From contig NZ_FNWH01000004.1 of the NCBI RefSeq assembly GCF_900106585.1, positions 186,001 to 250,000 of the forward strand: DNA of 64,000 nucleotides. The letters run 5' to 3'. The notes under the pieces were generated by a model. The model saw only the letters and a list, made by a program, of their open reading frames with translations, did no database searches and had not been told where the DNA came from. Position 1 is the stretch's first letter; each line of letters starts with the position of its first letter. Below, in pieces: positions 51,772 to 60,435 of the stretch. A program made the translations under genes and the position numbers. The DNA comes from Acidaminococcus timonensis (GTDB taxonomy: Bacteria; Bacillota; Negativicutes; Acidaminococcales; Acidaminococcaceae).

Positions 51772-53085
51772 TTACATTACAAAGGCAACCAGGAAATTGT
51801 ACGCTGCACAGGCCAGCACACTCACCGGTACAGCCCGAAGCAGCAGTTTGTTGAACAGGGTGGTCCGGTCTTCTTCTTTGGGCGTGGATCCCAGAATCAG
51901 AGAACCGCCGGAAGAGAACGGGCTGATGGCACTGGATTGTGCACCCAGCACCGTGCAGGCGAACAGCGCCCCGGCAGAAAGCCCTGTACTTTCCGCCAGC
52001 CCCGGAATCAGCGGGAATAACGCAGGCGCCACCACCCCGGTGGTAGAACTGAAGAAGCTCATGATGGCCGCAATGATGGAGAACGCCAGAGGGATCAGCA
52101 GCGTGGGCACATTGGCCCCCACCCAGGTGCTGAGCATCTTGATGGTCCCGGCTTTTACGGCTACGGAAATCAGCATCCCGGCCCCGGCAATCATCACAAT
52201 GGTGTTCCAGGGAATCCTGGCAATGGCTTCCTTCTGGGGAGCCAGTTTCAGCAGCAATGCAATCACCGCAAAGATGATGGCCACCAGCCCCACATCCACC
52301 TTACCGGCCAGATAGGAAATGGTGGGATTCCCCGGCACGAAAATCTTCAGCAGCGGGAAAATCAACACCACCACCATCATCACCAGCATCAGGGTCAGGG
52401 TCTGTTTCTGTACCGGCGTGAACGGTTCCGGCTGCTTGAAGGTGACACCTTTACCAATGTTCCGATTGGCTTTGATCCCATAACGGAATACGGTGATCAG
52501 CGCCAGAGAAAACACCAGGGACAGCAGGAAGATTTCCATTTCCATGGCAAAGGAATCCATGGGAGCCGTCAGTTTCAGAGACTCATAGGCCGTATCAGAA
52601 AGGCCCCGGAAAATCACTCCCAGATTGGAAGTGGGGAAGTTCCCTCCACACAGGGCCCCGCAGTTGATGGCCACAGCTCCGGTCAGTTTGTCCATCCGGG
52701 ATTCATCGCAAATCAGCAGGGTGATGGGTGCCAGGAAAGCCAGTACCGTAAAATAGGTTGCCCCCATCACAGACAGGATCACAGCTACGCCGAAGAGCGC
52801 ATAGGGCAGCATCCCCGGGAATTTCCGGCAGGAATACAGCAGGGAACCGGACATTTTTTCCAGTGTCCCGTTGATGGCTGCCACATTGTAGAACAGAGAA
52901 ACAGACAGGATCACGAACATGGTGCTGATGGGCCAGAAACCGATCACCGCTTTCGGCTTCAGACCCATGACAAGGCACCCGATCAGGTACGCAAAAACGA
53001 TACAGAACAGCCCGGTATTCAGACTGGTTTTATACCCCAGGTAAATGGCAATGGCAATGGCCAGGATAATCGCAGCGCTCAACAT
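51772..53085 (-). CDS. SLC13/MatC-like dicarboxylate permease
   Basis: 437 residues with about eleven membrane segments and no large soluble part. MGATYFTVLAFLAPITLLIC, INCGALCGGNFPTSNLGVIF and SFFSSTTGVVAPALFPLIP resemble the MatC/ion-transporter superfamily, whose members carry malonate and other dicarboxylates. It is 23 bases after a DUF6282-like hydrolase gene, so its substrate is probably that enzyme's substrate or product. Confidence 0.82.
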   Translation of the reverse strand: MLSAAIILAIAIAIYLGYKTSLNTGLFCIVFAYLIGCLVMGLKPKAVIGFWPISTMFVILSVSLFYNVAAINGTLEKMSGSLLYSCRKFPGMLPYALFGVAVILSVMGATYFTVLAFLAPITLLICDESRMDKLTGAVAINCGALCGGNFPTSNLGVIFRGLSDTAYESLKLTAPMDSFAMEMEIFLLSLVFSLALITVFRYGIKANRNIGKGVTFKQPEPFTPVQKQTLTLMLVMMVVVLIFPLLKIFVPGNPTISYLAGKVDVGLVAIIFAVIALLLKLAPQKEAIARIPWNTIVMIAGAGMLISVAVKAGTIKMLSTWVGANVPTLLIPLAFSIIAAIMSFFSSTTGVVAPALFPLIPGLAESTGLSAGALFACTVLGAQSSAISPFSSGGSLILGSTPKEEDRTTLFNKLLLRAVPVSVLACAAYNFLVAFVM

Positions 53086-53108
53086 TTTCGTTTCCTCCCC
53101 CTGATTCT

Positions 53109-53999
53109 TTATGCGTTACAGGCGCCCACCGGTTCATCTGGAATATCCAGCAGCCGATAAGGGATGGTTTTGGTCATGTAATAGACCTGTTCTTCCGGAA
53201 TGCCGTATTCCACCAGGTAGTGCATGTATTCATAGATTTCCGTTTCCCAGTCGGGATTTTCCGTCTGGCCCCCGTCCGTATCCACCATCACATGCTGGTA
53301 GCCCACAGCCTGGATCAGTTCCGCATTTTCCCGCAGGTTCATGTGGTACTTCTTGCCCTTCCCCATATTCTGGGCGTAGCACCGTTCCAGGATCACGTCA
53401 TAATCCTTCACCAGTCGCATCTGGTCTTCCAGGGTATAGCCGCACACCCACCATTCCGGATGGGTGATCACGATTTTTTCCACGCCGGCCTTCCGGGCCG
53501 CTTCCACCACCACAAACGCTTCCTCCGGAGAAACATGGGCCGTGGCCAGGACCGCGTGATGGTCCCGGATCAGCCGGAACACACTTTCCAGTTCCGGGAT
53601 TACCTTCCCGTCCCGTACCAGCTGGATCCCGTCATCCGGGTCCTTGCCCATCTTCTCCAGATGCCGCCGGGCAGACTGGGTGGGCAGCCAGATGACCTTG
53701 GCTCCCAGTTTCAGGCCTTTTTCCACGGCTTCCGGATTCACCCCGCCGATGACTTTGTTCATGACCACCCCACCGTACATGGTGAAGTTGGTCTTATCCC
53801 CATAGACCTTTTTCACATAGGCATTGGCGATATTCGCCCGGTTCACCGTAAAGCCCAGGTGGGATTTGATCACAATGGCCCGGGCCCCCACCCGTACCGC
53901 CGCATCTGCCAGTTCCAGATCGTTGTAGGCCCGCAGCCGCAGATCCGGATTGGTGTGTACATGCATATCACAAATACCCTTCAGGGAAACTCTGCTCAT
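53109..53999 (-). CDS. DUF6282-family predicted metal-dependent hydrolase
   Basis: 296 residues. Amidohydrolase/PHP-like barrel: ICDMHVHTNPDLRLRAYND gives the first metal His pair, VIKSHLGFTVNRANIA another His, ATAHVSPEEAF and VITHPEW further His, and MVDTDGGQ a C-terminal Asp. ATG 53999 follows AAGGAGGAG. The substrate is unknown; the permease downstream and the divergent LysR gene suggest a small regulated uptake and breakdown unit. Confidence 0.8.
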   Translation of the reverse strand: MSRVSLKGICDMHVHTNPDLRLRAYNDLELADAAVRVGARAIVIKSHLGFTVNRANIANAYVKKVYGDKTNFTMYGGVVMNKVIGGVNPEAVEKGLKLGAKVIWLPTQSARRHLEKMGKDPDDGIQLVRDGKVIPELESVFRLIRDHHAVLATAHVSPEEAFVVVEAARKAGVEKIVITHPEWWVCGYTLEDQMRLVKDYDVILERCYAQNMGKGKKYHMNLRENAELIQAVGYQHVMVDTDGGQTENPDWETEIYEYMHYLVEYGIPEEQVYYMTKTIPYRLLDIPDEPVGACNA

Positions 54000-54129
54000 A
54001 GTGCTCCTCCTTGTTATGAAAGTATTCTGAATAAATTTGCTTTTAGTGTACCGCTCCATTTCCTATTGCAGAAGACGATAAAATGCGATATGTTATATCG
54101 GATAAACCGATGGCAAAGGAGAAAGCACA

Positions 54130-55050
54130 ATGGATCTTCGAGAACTTCAATATTTACTGGCCCTGGCCGAAGAAAAAAGCATTTCCCGGGCTGCCGAAAG
54201 GCTGTTCATGGCCCAGTCCAGCCTGTCCCAATTCCTCAGCAACACGGAATCCCAGCTGGGATACAAACTGTTCATCCGCACCTCCAGCGGCATCCGTCCC
54301 ACCGAACCGGGAAAACGGATGATCCGCTTCGCCCAGGATACCCTTTCCGAATTTCACCGGGCCAAAGATGAGATCCAGGATATCGGCAATTTGAAAGGTG
54401 GCCACGTGATCCTGGGCATCAGCTCCTTCCGGGGCTCCTTCCTGCTGCCTCCAGTGCTCCAGGCTTTCCAGAAAAAATACCCGGGGATCCGGGTCCAGAT
54501 TGTGGAAGAGAACTCCCTGGCCCTGGAACAGCTGCTGCTCACGGGAAAGATTGACCTGGCCCTGCTGGTCATGCCGGAAAAACGCAGCCGCATCCAGGCC
54601 CGCTTTTTGATGAATGACGAAATCTGCCTGATCACCAGCCCCAATCATCCTGTGATGGAGTGCGTCCATCAGGGACAGGCCGGGGTGCATCCCTCCCAGC
54701 TGTCCCAGTACATCAACATCCAGGATGCAGCCTGCTACGAATTCCTGCTCAGCGGCTACGATACCATCCTGGGCCGGGAAGCCAGAAGGATCTTCCTGCG
54801 CCACGGCATGAACCCCACCTATTACAACGAAAACCTGACCGCATTTTTTGCCGCCTCCCTGGGGGCCAGCGGCCTGGGCCTGGCCTTTACCTACGCCAGC
54901 AGCCGCCAGTACTTCCATCGGGCCCAGTTGCTGTCCTTGGGCAAAGACGGCACCTCCATCGCCCTGGGCACGGCCATGGCACCGGGACGGTACCATTCCA
55001 AAGCTACGAAGGCCCTGGAACAGGTGATTTTTGAAGTGCTGGGGAAATAG
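54130..55050 (+). CDS. LysR-family regulator, divergent from hydrolase-permease pair
   Basis: 306 residues: helix-turn-helix ALAEEKSISRAAERLFMAQSSLSQFL; effector domain from about residue 92. The start has AAAGGAG upstream, 130 bases from the start of the divergent hydrolase gene. Likely regulator of that unit. Confidence 0.9.
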   Translation: MDLRELQYLLALAEEKSISRAAERLFMAQSSLSQFLSNTESQLGYKLFIRTSSGIRPTEPGKRMIRFAQDTLSEFHRAKDEIQDIGNLKGGHVILGISSFRGSFLLPPVLQAFQKKYPGIRVQIVEENSLALEQLLLTGKIDLALLVMPEKRSRIQARFLMNDEICLITSPNHPVMECVHQGQAGVHPSQLSQYINIQDAACYEFLLSGYDTILGREARRIFLRHGMNPTYYNENLTAFFAASLGASGLGLAFTYASSRQYFHRAQLLSLGKDGTSIALGTAMAPGRYHSKATKALEQVIFEVLGK

Positions 55051-55086
55051 ACACCAAACCGACCCTTCCGACTGCACCATAACAAA

Positions 55087-55122
55087 AAAGGACTTTCCAT
55101 TCGCAAGAATCGAAAGTCCTTT
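55087..55122 (+). terminator. Terminator after the LysR gene
   Basis: AAAGGACTTTC / GAAAGTCCTTT with an inner ATTC/GAAT pair and a GCAA loop, followed by TTTCTCGTTTT. Confidence 0.85.
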
Positions 55123-55173
55123 CTCGTTTTCATGAACCTATGATTTTATATTTTCCCAATATCCGCCCTTTTT

Positions 55174-55410
55174 AAGGGCGGGGGACCATGCGCAGCATGG
55201 TGGTGGGTTCTCCCACGCAGGGGGAGCTACAGATTTCAAGGGCGGGGGACCATGCGTCAGCATGGTGGTGGGTTCTCCCCCGCAGGGGGAGCTACAGATT
55301 TCAAGGGCGGGGGACCATGCGTCAGCATGGTGGTGGGTTCTCCCCGCAGGGGGAGCTACAGATTTCAAGGGCGGGGGACCATGCGCAGCATGGTGGTAGC
55401 TACAGACGCA
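55174..55410. repeat. Tandem array of 64-65 bp multi-hairpin units
   Basis: Units start at 55174, 55238, 55303 and 55367; three are complete (64, 65 and 64 bases) and the fourth has an internal deletion of about 26 bases. Each unit holds AAGGGCGGGGG, hairpin ACCATGC-GTCA-GCATGGT, GGTGGGTT, hairpin CTCCCCC-GCA-GGGGGAG and CTACAGATTTC. CCGCCCTTTTT at 55163-55173 can pair with the first AAGGGCGG. The array fills the gap between the LysR and nitroreductase genes. Confidence 0.9.
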
Positions 55411-55416
55411 GCCCCT

Positions 55417-55956
55417 TCAAAACTTTCCCCAGTGGACCCGTTCCGGACGAGCTTCCTCCAGCGTCCGGGGGCGCTGTTTTTTGACCCCATGGCCCAGGGC
55501 CAGGATGGCTTCCACTTCCACCCCTTCCGGCAGTTCCAGCAGTTCCGCCAGATACTGATGGGACGAGAGGCACTGCCCGTCGGCTCCCTTTTTTTCCGCT
55601 GTCATGTGCCGCACCTGGACCCAGCAGCTTCCCAGCCCCAGTTCCGTTGCCTGGAGCATCATCGCCATGAGCGTTGCCGAAGCATCTTCCACCCAGGCAT
55701 GGGAATCCAGCCGCCCCATGACCACAATGGCGGCCGGGGCCTGCTCCAGCATCTGGGCAAAATGGGGCTTGCACCGGGCCATGGCCTTTACCACAGACCG
55801 GTCCTCCACCACCAGCAGTTCCGTACTGTGCAGGTTTTTGCTGCTGGGTGCCATCAGCCCTGCCGCCACGATTTTTTCCAACGCCTTCCGGCTGACCGGT
55901 TCTTCCGTATACTGCCGTACACTCCGACGAGCCGCCAGCAACTCGAAAAGTTCCAT
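55417..55956 (-). CDS. Nitroreductase-family flavoprotein
   Basis: 179 residues. LFELLAARRSVRQYTEEPVS is the FMN-phosphate-binding start; APSSKNLHSTELLVVED and GLGSCWVQVRHM are also typical. The short length fits the small NADH/NADPH-dependent FMN reductases of anaerobes. The ATG at 55956 is preferred to 55962, which abuts the AAGGAGGT site. Physiological substrate unknown. Confidence 0.88.
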   Translation of the reverse strand: MELFELLAARRSVRQYTEEPVSRKALEKIVAAGLMAPSSKNLHSTELLVVEDRSVVKAMARCKPHFAQMLEQAPAAIVVMGRLDSHAWVEDASATLMAMMLQATELGLGSCWVQVRHMTAEKKGADGQCLSSHQYLAELLELPEGVEVEAILALGHGVKKQRPRTLEEARPERVHWGKF

Positions 55957-56383
55957 ACCCATACCTCCTTACTCTTTTCTTTATTATCCACTTCTCCAGC
56001 AAAAGGAACAAGGGGCTGTTCCTGTCCGGGTGTAGTACGTACGTCCTTAATTTTTTTACTATGGATAAAAATCCATAATGATTGCTCCTTTATTGATGGT
56101 GTCTCGCAAAGCCATTTTAACATGAAACTTCACTATGGATTTTTGATGACAGTGTTTTTTCCAATACTGCGGGTGCCTTCCGGCAATACTGCCGAAGAAC
56201 CAAATGCCTTTTTCCAGTACAGGAATTTTTCATAAACCTCTCTCCGAAACAGCAACTTTATCCCCTCTTTTGTTGCGCTTACACAAACTGAAAAATGTTT
56301 TTGGCTGTTTTTGCACGAAAACGATAAATGTTTGATGCTTTTTTGCTATATTTTAGCTTCTGCCTTCCCGTATCCAATGAAAA
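55957..56383. other. Intergenic region left of the IS21 element
   Basis: No convincing gene. A short inverted repeat around ACTATGGAT...ATCCATAATG lies at about 56060-56085, and a second ACTATGGAT at 56131. The 6 bases next to the element (TGAAAA, 56378-56383) are its target duplication. Removing IS21 joins this DNA to 58792-58905, also without an evident gene. Confidence 0.4.
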
Positions 56384-56506
56384 TGTGAATGCTAATATAA
56401 AAGTGAGCCATTTAAGATCTAAATGCTCATGAAAAAGTGAGCCACTCTGAAACAAGTTCCCCTATACTAGAGTCAGTAATTTGATTCTAAGGGGATTGAT
56501 GTTAGG

Positions 56507-57949
56507 ATGGTCATCACTATGAAAGATTATGGTCAAATTCGCCAGATGTACATTCGCGATGGAAAATCTATCCGCCAGATTGCCAGAGAAATGCATATCT
56601 CCCGTAATACTGTGGCCAAGTATTGCAAAGGAAATGCACTCCCGGGCATCCGCTGCGAATATCATCGGACATCTGCAGTGATTACAGAGGAGGTGACTCG
56701 ATTCATCCAGAGCTGTCTGGATGAAGATGCGAAAGAACCCAATAAGAAGCAGCACCACACAGCCAAGCGGATTTATGACCGCCTGGTAGAAGAAACTGGA
56801 TTTACAGGAGGTGCAAGCACAGTCCGGCGCTGCGTTCATCTGTTACGTGGCAATCTTCAGGAAGCCTTCGTCCCTTTGGCTCACCTTCCAGGTGATGCGA
56901 TGCAGATTGATTGGGGTGAAGCTGTGGTTTACCTCAAAGGAGTGCGTACTAAAGTCAATTTCTTTTGTGCCCGCCTTTGCTACAGCTGTGCTCCTTTCGT
57001 GGTCTGTTTCCGCAGGAAGAATACGGAAGCTTTACTTGAAGCATTGAGAAAAGCTCTGGAATTCTTTGGGGGCGTCCCTGCTAAGGTCATTTTTGACAAT
57101 GACCGGGTAGCCGTTAAGGAAAAAGGTGGCAAAGAAGCCATTGCCCAGGAAAAGTATGAAGCATTTGCAGCCCATTATTGCTTCCATACCGTTTTCTGCA
57201 ATGTCCGGAGTGGAAATGAAAAAGGACTGGTGGAGAATCTCGTAGGCTGGGTCCGCCGGAATGTCTTTGTCCCTGTACCCAGAGTAGATGCGCTGGACGA
57301 ATTGAACAGACTCCTGCTGGATAAATGCAAGGTGTATGCGAATACGCATAAAATCCCTGGACGGGAGAACCCTGTAAAGGATCTGCTCCTGGAAGACCAG
57401 AAACGTCTCTGCCCACTGCCGGGCAGCCCTTTTGATGCAAGCAGAGCAGCAGTCTGCCGAGTAACACCCTTTTCTGTTGTCCGATTCGTCGCTAACGATT
57501 ATTCTGTGCCCGTGAAATATGTGGGACAGGAGGTCACGGTGCGAGCCTATGCTGAACAGATTCGGATCTTTGCCAAGGGGGAACTGATTGCTGAACACGC
57601 CAGAAACTATGGGCAAAACCAGCAGATTCTGAAACTTGCGCATTATCTGCCGTTGCTGGAATACAAGCCGCGCAGCATCCTGGAAGCAAAACCGGTACGG
57701 CAGAACCTCAGTGCTGCCCTGCTACAGTTCCTGGAGACCAATGCATTCAGCAGCGAACAGCTGGTTGAGATTCTGCGGCTATGTGCTGCCGACGGAGAGA
57801 ACGCTTTTTGGGAGCACAAAGAGCAATTTATGGTTTCCGACAGGAAAGCGCATATCCTTACCGACCCGGTAAAAGTGCAGCAGACAGATCTTTCAATGTA
57901 TGACCAGCTTTTACAGGAAGGAGGCACTATGTGCAGGACGCAGGTGTAA
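56507..57949 (+). CDS. istA: IS21 transposase IstA
   Basis: 480 residues. N-terminal helix-turn-helix (DGKSIRQIAREMHISRNTVAKYC) that binds the repeated ends; DDE/RNase-H-like core with Asp in MQIDWGEAVVY, Asp in IFDNDRVAVKEKG and Glu in GLVENLVGWVRRN; C-terminal beta-barrel-like region (VRFVANDYSVPVKYVGQ). It catalyses element excision or joining. The end overlaps istB by 19 bases. Confidence 0.95.
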   Translation: MVITMKDYGQIRQMYIRDGKSIRQIAREMHISRNTVAKYCKGNALPGIRCEYHRTSAVITEEVTRFIQSCLDEDAKEPNKKQHHTAKRIYDRLVEETGFTGGASTVRRCVHLLRGNLQEAFVPLAHLPGDAMQIDWGEAVVYLKGVRTKVNFFCARLCYSCAPFVVCFRRKNTEALLEALRKALEFFGGVPAKVIFDNDRVAVKEKGGKEAIAQEKYEAFAAHYCFHTVFCNVRSGNEKGLVENLVGWVRRNVFVPVPRVDALDELNRLLLDKCKVYANTHKIPGRENPVKDLLLEDQKRLCPLPGSPFDASRAAVCRVTPFSVVRFVANDYSVPVKYVGQEVTVRAYAEQIRIFAKGELIAEHARNYGQNQQILKLAHYLPLLEYKPRSILEAKPVRQNLSAALLQFLETNAFSSEQLVEILRLCAADGENAFWEHKEQFMVSDRKAHILTDPVKVQQTDLSMYDQLLQEGGTMCRTQV

Positions 57950-58686
57950 AGGAAGCACTCCGTTTCTATGCGAAACAGCTTAAACTTCCCACTTTCAAAG
58001 ACGTCGGTGAACCAGCGGAAAAATTCCGCCCCGGACAAAGCCTGGAAGAATTCGTGCTCGGGTTGATGAAGCGGGAATATGCATCCCGTCAGGAAAAACA
58101 GCAGCAACGCAGGCTGAAGAGAGCGCACTTTCCCATGCTCAAGACCCTGGAAGAGTTTGATCTCACAAGGCTGGAACATGTTCGGCCTGAATATGTGAAG
58201 CAGCTGGCAAGCTGCGATTTCATAAAGAGGCATGAGAACCTGGTGATGATCGGTAATCCGGGGACGGGGAAAACACATCTGATGACAGCCCTTGGAGTGA
58301 AAGCCTGTCTGCTGGGCTGGAAGGTCATTTTCTGCAATGCCACAACGCTGGCAACTGAGCTATGTGAAGCCCATGATGATTACCAGTTGCGCAAGATGGA
58401 AAAAACTTTGAGCGGAGCAGACCTGCTGCTCATAGATGAATTAAGTTATGCAAGATTCAACCAGGAAGAATCTGAAATGTTGTTCAAAGTGATTGCCGAA
58501 AGGAGTGAAAGAGCCAGTACAGTGATTACGACAAACCTGGAGTTTTCCAAATGGACGGAGATGTTTGCCAGCGAGACGCTGGTTGCCGCATTGGTCGACC
58601 GGCTCACCTACCACTCCAGTGTTTTAAATATGAATGGACAGTCTTACCGTTTGCACAGCAGCAAACAGAAGATGACGAATGCTTAA
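57931..58686 (+). CDS. istB: IS21 helper ATPase IstB
   Basis: 251 residues. DnaA/DnaC-like AAA+ protein: Walker A GNPGTGKTHL, Walker B LLLIDELSY, sensor stretch TVITTNLEF. Helps IstA select and remodel target DNA. The GTG at 57931 follows AAGGAGG by 7 bases and lies within the last codons of istA. Confidence 0.94.
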   Translation: MQDAGVKEALRFYAKQLKLPTFKDVGEPAEKFRPGQSLEEFVLGLMKREYASRQEKQQQRRLKRAHFPMLKTLEEFDLTRLEHVRPEYVKQLASCDFIKRHENLVMIGNPGTGKTHLMTALGVKACLLGWKVIFCNATTLATELCEAHDDYQLRKMEKTLSGADLLLIDELSYARFNQEESEMLFKVIAERSERASTVITTNLEFSKWTEMFASETLVAALVDRLTYHSSVLNMNGQSYRLHSSKQKMTNA

Positions 58687-58962
58687 GTGGCTCAAAAATT
58701 CGTGAGCAGGTGGCTCACTTTTTCATGAGCATGAGTGGCTCAAAAATTCGTGAGCAAGTGGCTCACTTTTTGGTTGACATTCACATGAAAATCCAGATCA
58801 TTTGCGAAAGCTGGGGAAATCGACGTCGGACCGGCCTTTCCTATACTCCCAGCTCTTTTCATTTGCAATATAACAAAAAAAATAAAGGCAAGGCTCTTTT
58901 TGATGTGACCCCAAAAAGTTAGACCTTAGTAACGAGATGGTTTTTACTGTCTCGTTACTTTT

Positions 58963-59808
58963 TTATGCTGCCTGCAAGGAAAGCCTATATTGAACAGGAC
59001 TTTTCCAGCATAGTTTTTCCTTGATCCTTTGCTCGTTATAGTATTTAATGTATCGTTCGATAGCGTTTTTTAGTTCTTCGTAGCTGTAGTAGATTACTCC
59101 ATAATACATTTCCTGCTTCATTAAGCCGAAGAAATTCTCCATTACAGCGTTATCATGACAGTTGCCCTTTCGAGACATGCTTTGAAAAATTCGTCCTTTT
59201 TTTAGATTCCTGGCATAGGCCTTCATTTGGTATGCCCAACCCTGATCGGAGTGAAACGTTCTTCGATACGGACAATCAGCAGTAATTTCGATTGCTTCAG
59301 CTTGAGCTTCCAGTATGCTTTCAGCCGAAGGACGTTTTGCTATTCCATAGCTGATGATTTCATCATTGAACATGTCCAGGAAAGGATCCAGATAAAGCTT
59401 GTGCAGGGTCAGATGTCCCTGTGGATCTACTTCATAGTATTTGAATTCTGAAGTGTCGGTTGTAATCTTCTGATGTGGGATATTCGTCTCAAAACGACGA
59501 TGTATTCTATTGGGAGCAATGGTTCCTACCTTACCCTTATAGGAGCTGTATTTACGGCTTTTCCGGGTAAAGGATGTTACCTGAAGGCTCAGTTCCTGCA
59601 TGATACGTTGAACTTTCTTCTTGTTCACGCAAAGCCCTTGATTCTTCAGCTCACCGGTCATGCGCCGATATCCATAATCTTTATGCTGGCTGCGGATTTC
59701 CTGTATTTTGTCCTCTACTTCCTGGTCTGGATTCACGCGGTCAAACCGTTTCTGCCAGTACATATAGGTCGCTTTAGGCATTTGAGTATAGGAGAGAAGG
59801 TCTTTCAA
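58963..59808 (-). CDS. IS3-family OrfB transposase (DDE)
   Basis: 281 residues. Integrase core with Asp in TTDTSEFKYYE, Asp in FHSDQGWAYQ and Glu in NAVMENFFGLMKQE, the D-D-35-E arrangement of IS3. HTH_21-like domain at 30-85 (HKDYGYRRMTGELKN). The TTG at 59808 is the formal start, but expression is probably by frameshift from OrfA. No stop breaks the frame. Confidence 0.92.
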   Translation of the reverse strand: MKDLLSYTQMPKATYMYWQKRFDRVNPDQEVEDKIQEIRSQHKDYGYRRMTGELKNQGLCVNKKKVQRIMQELSLQVTSFTRKSRKYSSYKGKVGTIAPNRIHRRFETNIPHQKITTDTSEFKYYEVDPQGHLTLHKLYLDPFLDMFNDEIISYGIAKRPSAESILEAQAEAIEITADCPYRRTFHSDQGWAYQMKAYARNLKKGRIFQSMSRKGNCHDNAVMENFFGLMKQEMYYGVIYYSYEELKNAIERYIKYYNEQRIKEKLCWKSPVQYRLSLQAA

Positions 59809-60383
59809 TTTGAATGATCTTCGGAGACTGGAGATGATTTTCGCAACTCTCTCATTTTTGCTTCGTCCTCTAAACGCAGTCTCCTCAGTTCTTTTAAAAA
59901 AGCATTCTCTATACGGAGTTTAAGGAGTTCATCCTCTAACTCCTGGACATGTTCCACACTGATGTCGACCATCGGCTGCTGAACCTGGGGATCTGTTTTT
60001 TTGGTTTGAGATTTGTTCAAAGTTCTCTTCCTGCCTTTTTTATGTGGCCGTAACGCTTCCGGCCCCGCAATTTTAAATTCATTGACCCATCTGGAAATCA
60101 TGGATGGATTATTGATTCCTACTTGAATTGCCAATTCCTGATACGAGATTTCGTTTGTTAAGTAAGACTCTACCACAGAAAGTTTTTCTTTGAAAGAGTA
60201 TATTTTTTGAGAGCGGGATCTCTTCAGTCCATTATCACCAAATGCCTTGTAAGCAGCAACCCACTTTAGCAGCTGGCTGCTACTTGCCATCCCATATTTA
60301 CGTGAAATAGAAATACACCCTTCGTCACTGTTCAAGTATTCCAGTACTATTTTTTTCTTAAATTCATAGTTGTGTTTTGCCAT
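59805..60383 (-). CDS. IS3-family OrfA (DNA-binding protein)
   Basis: 192 residues: two helix-turn-helix segments (about 7-50 and 65-110, e.g. SYQELAIQVGINNPSMISRW), a basic linker and a C-terminal leucine-heptad coiled coil (ELEDELLKLRIENAFLKEL). Its stop overlaps the OrfB start in the -1 frame, the layout in which IS3 elements make an OrfAB fusion by programmed frameshift. The typical A6G slippery heptamer was not found. Confidence 0.9.
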   Translation of the reverse strand: MAKHNYEFKKKIVLEYLNSDEGCISISRKYGMASSSQLLKWVAAYKAFGDNGLKRSRSQKIYSFKEKLSVVESYLTNEISYQELAIQVGINNPSMISRWVNEFKIAGPEALRPHKKGRKRTLNKSQTKKTDPQVQQPMVDISVEHVQELEDELLKLRIENAFLKELRRLRLEDEAKMRELRKSSPVSEDHSN

Positions 60384-60435
60384 AAAAAACTGACCCCCAA
60401 TTGTTAGATTTTTGGTCTAACAATTGGGGGTCAGC

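Larger units (their letters stand above)
56384..58785 (+). mobile_element. Complete IS21-family insertion sequence
   Basis: 2402 bp. Ends TGTGAATG (56384-56391) and CATTCACA (58778-58785) with inner repeats of AAAAGTGAGCCA type in both ends (56399, 56432; 58709, 58756). Flanked by the direct repeat TGAAAA (56378-56383 and 58786-58791). Both genes look whole, so the element is probably active or recently so. Confidence 0.93.
58906..60433 (-). mobile_element. IS3-family (IS150-like) insertion sequence
   Basis: 1528 bp between imperfect inverted ends TGACCCC-AAAAAGTTAGACC (left) and TGACCCCCAATTGTTAGACC (right, read inward on the minus strand). The right end also forms a long hairpin with the adjacent AATTGTTAGA copy (60398-60433). 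Flanking bases (GATG and GCTC) show no target duplication, so one end probably arose by deletion or recombination. Confidence 0.9.

Noticed and set aside
55174-55410. Possible CRISPR array
   Set aside because: The units are contiguous direct repeats with no unique spacers, contain several internal hairpins, and no cas gene is near.
55188-55484. Small repetitive proteins encoded by the tandem array on either strand
   Set aside because: The frames exist only because the unit length and composition avoid stops; no ribosome site, and the repeat also occurs singly in non-coding gaps.
55854-56123. Minus-strand 89-codon frame upstream of the nitroreductase gene
   Set aside because: It overlaps the nitroreductase start in another frame and has no recognisable features.
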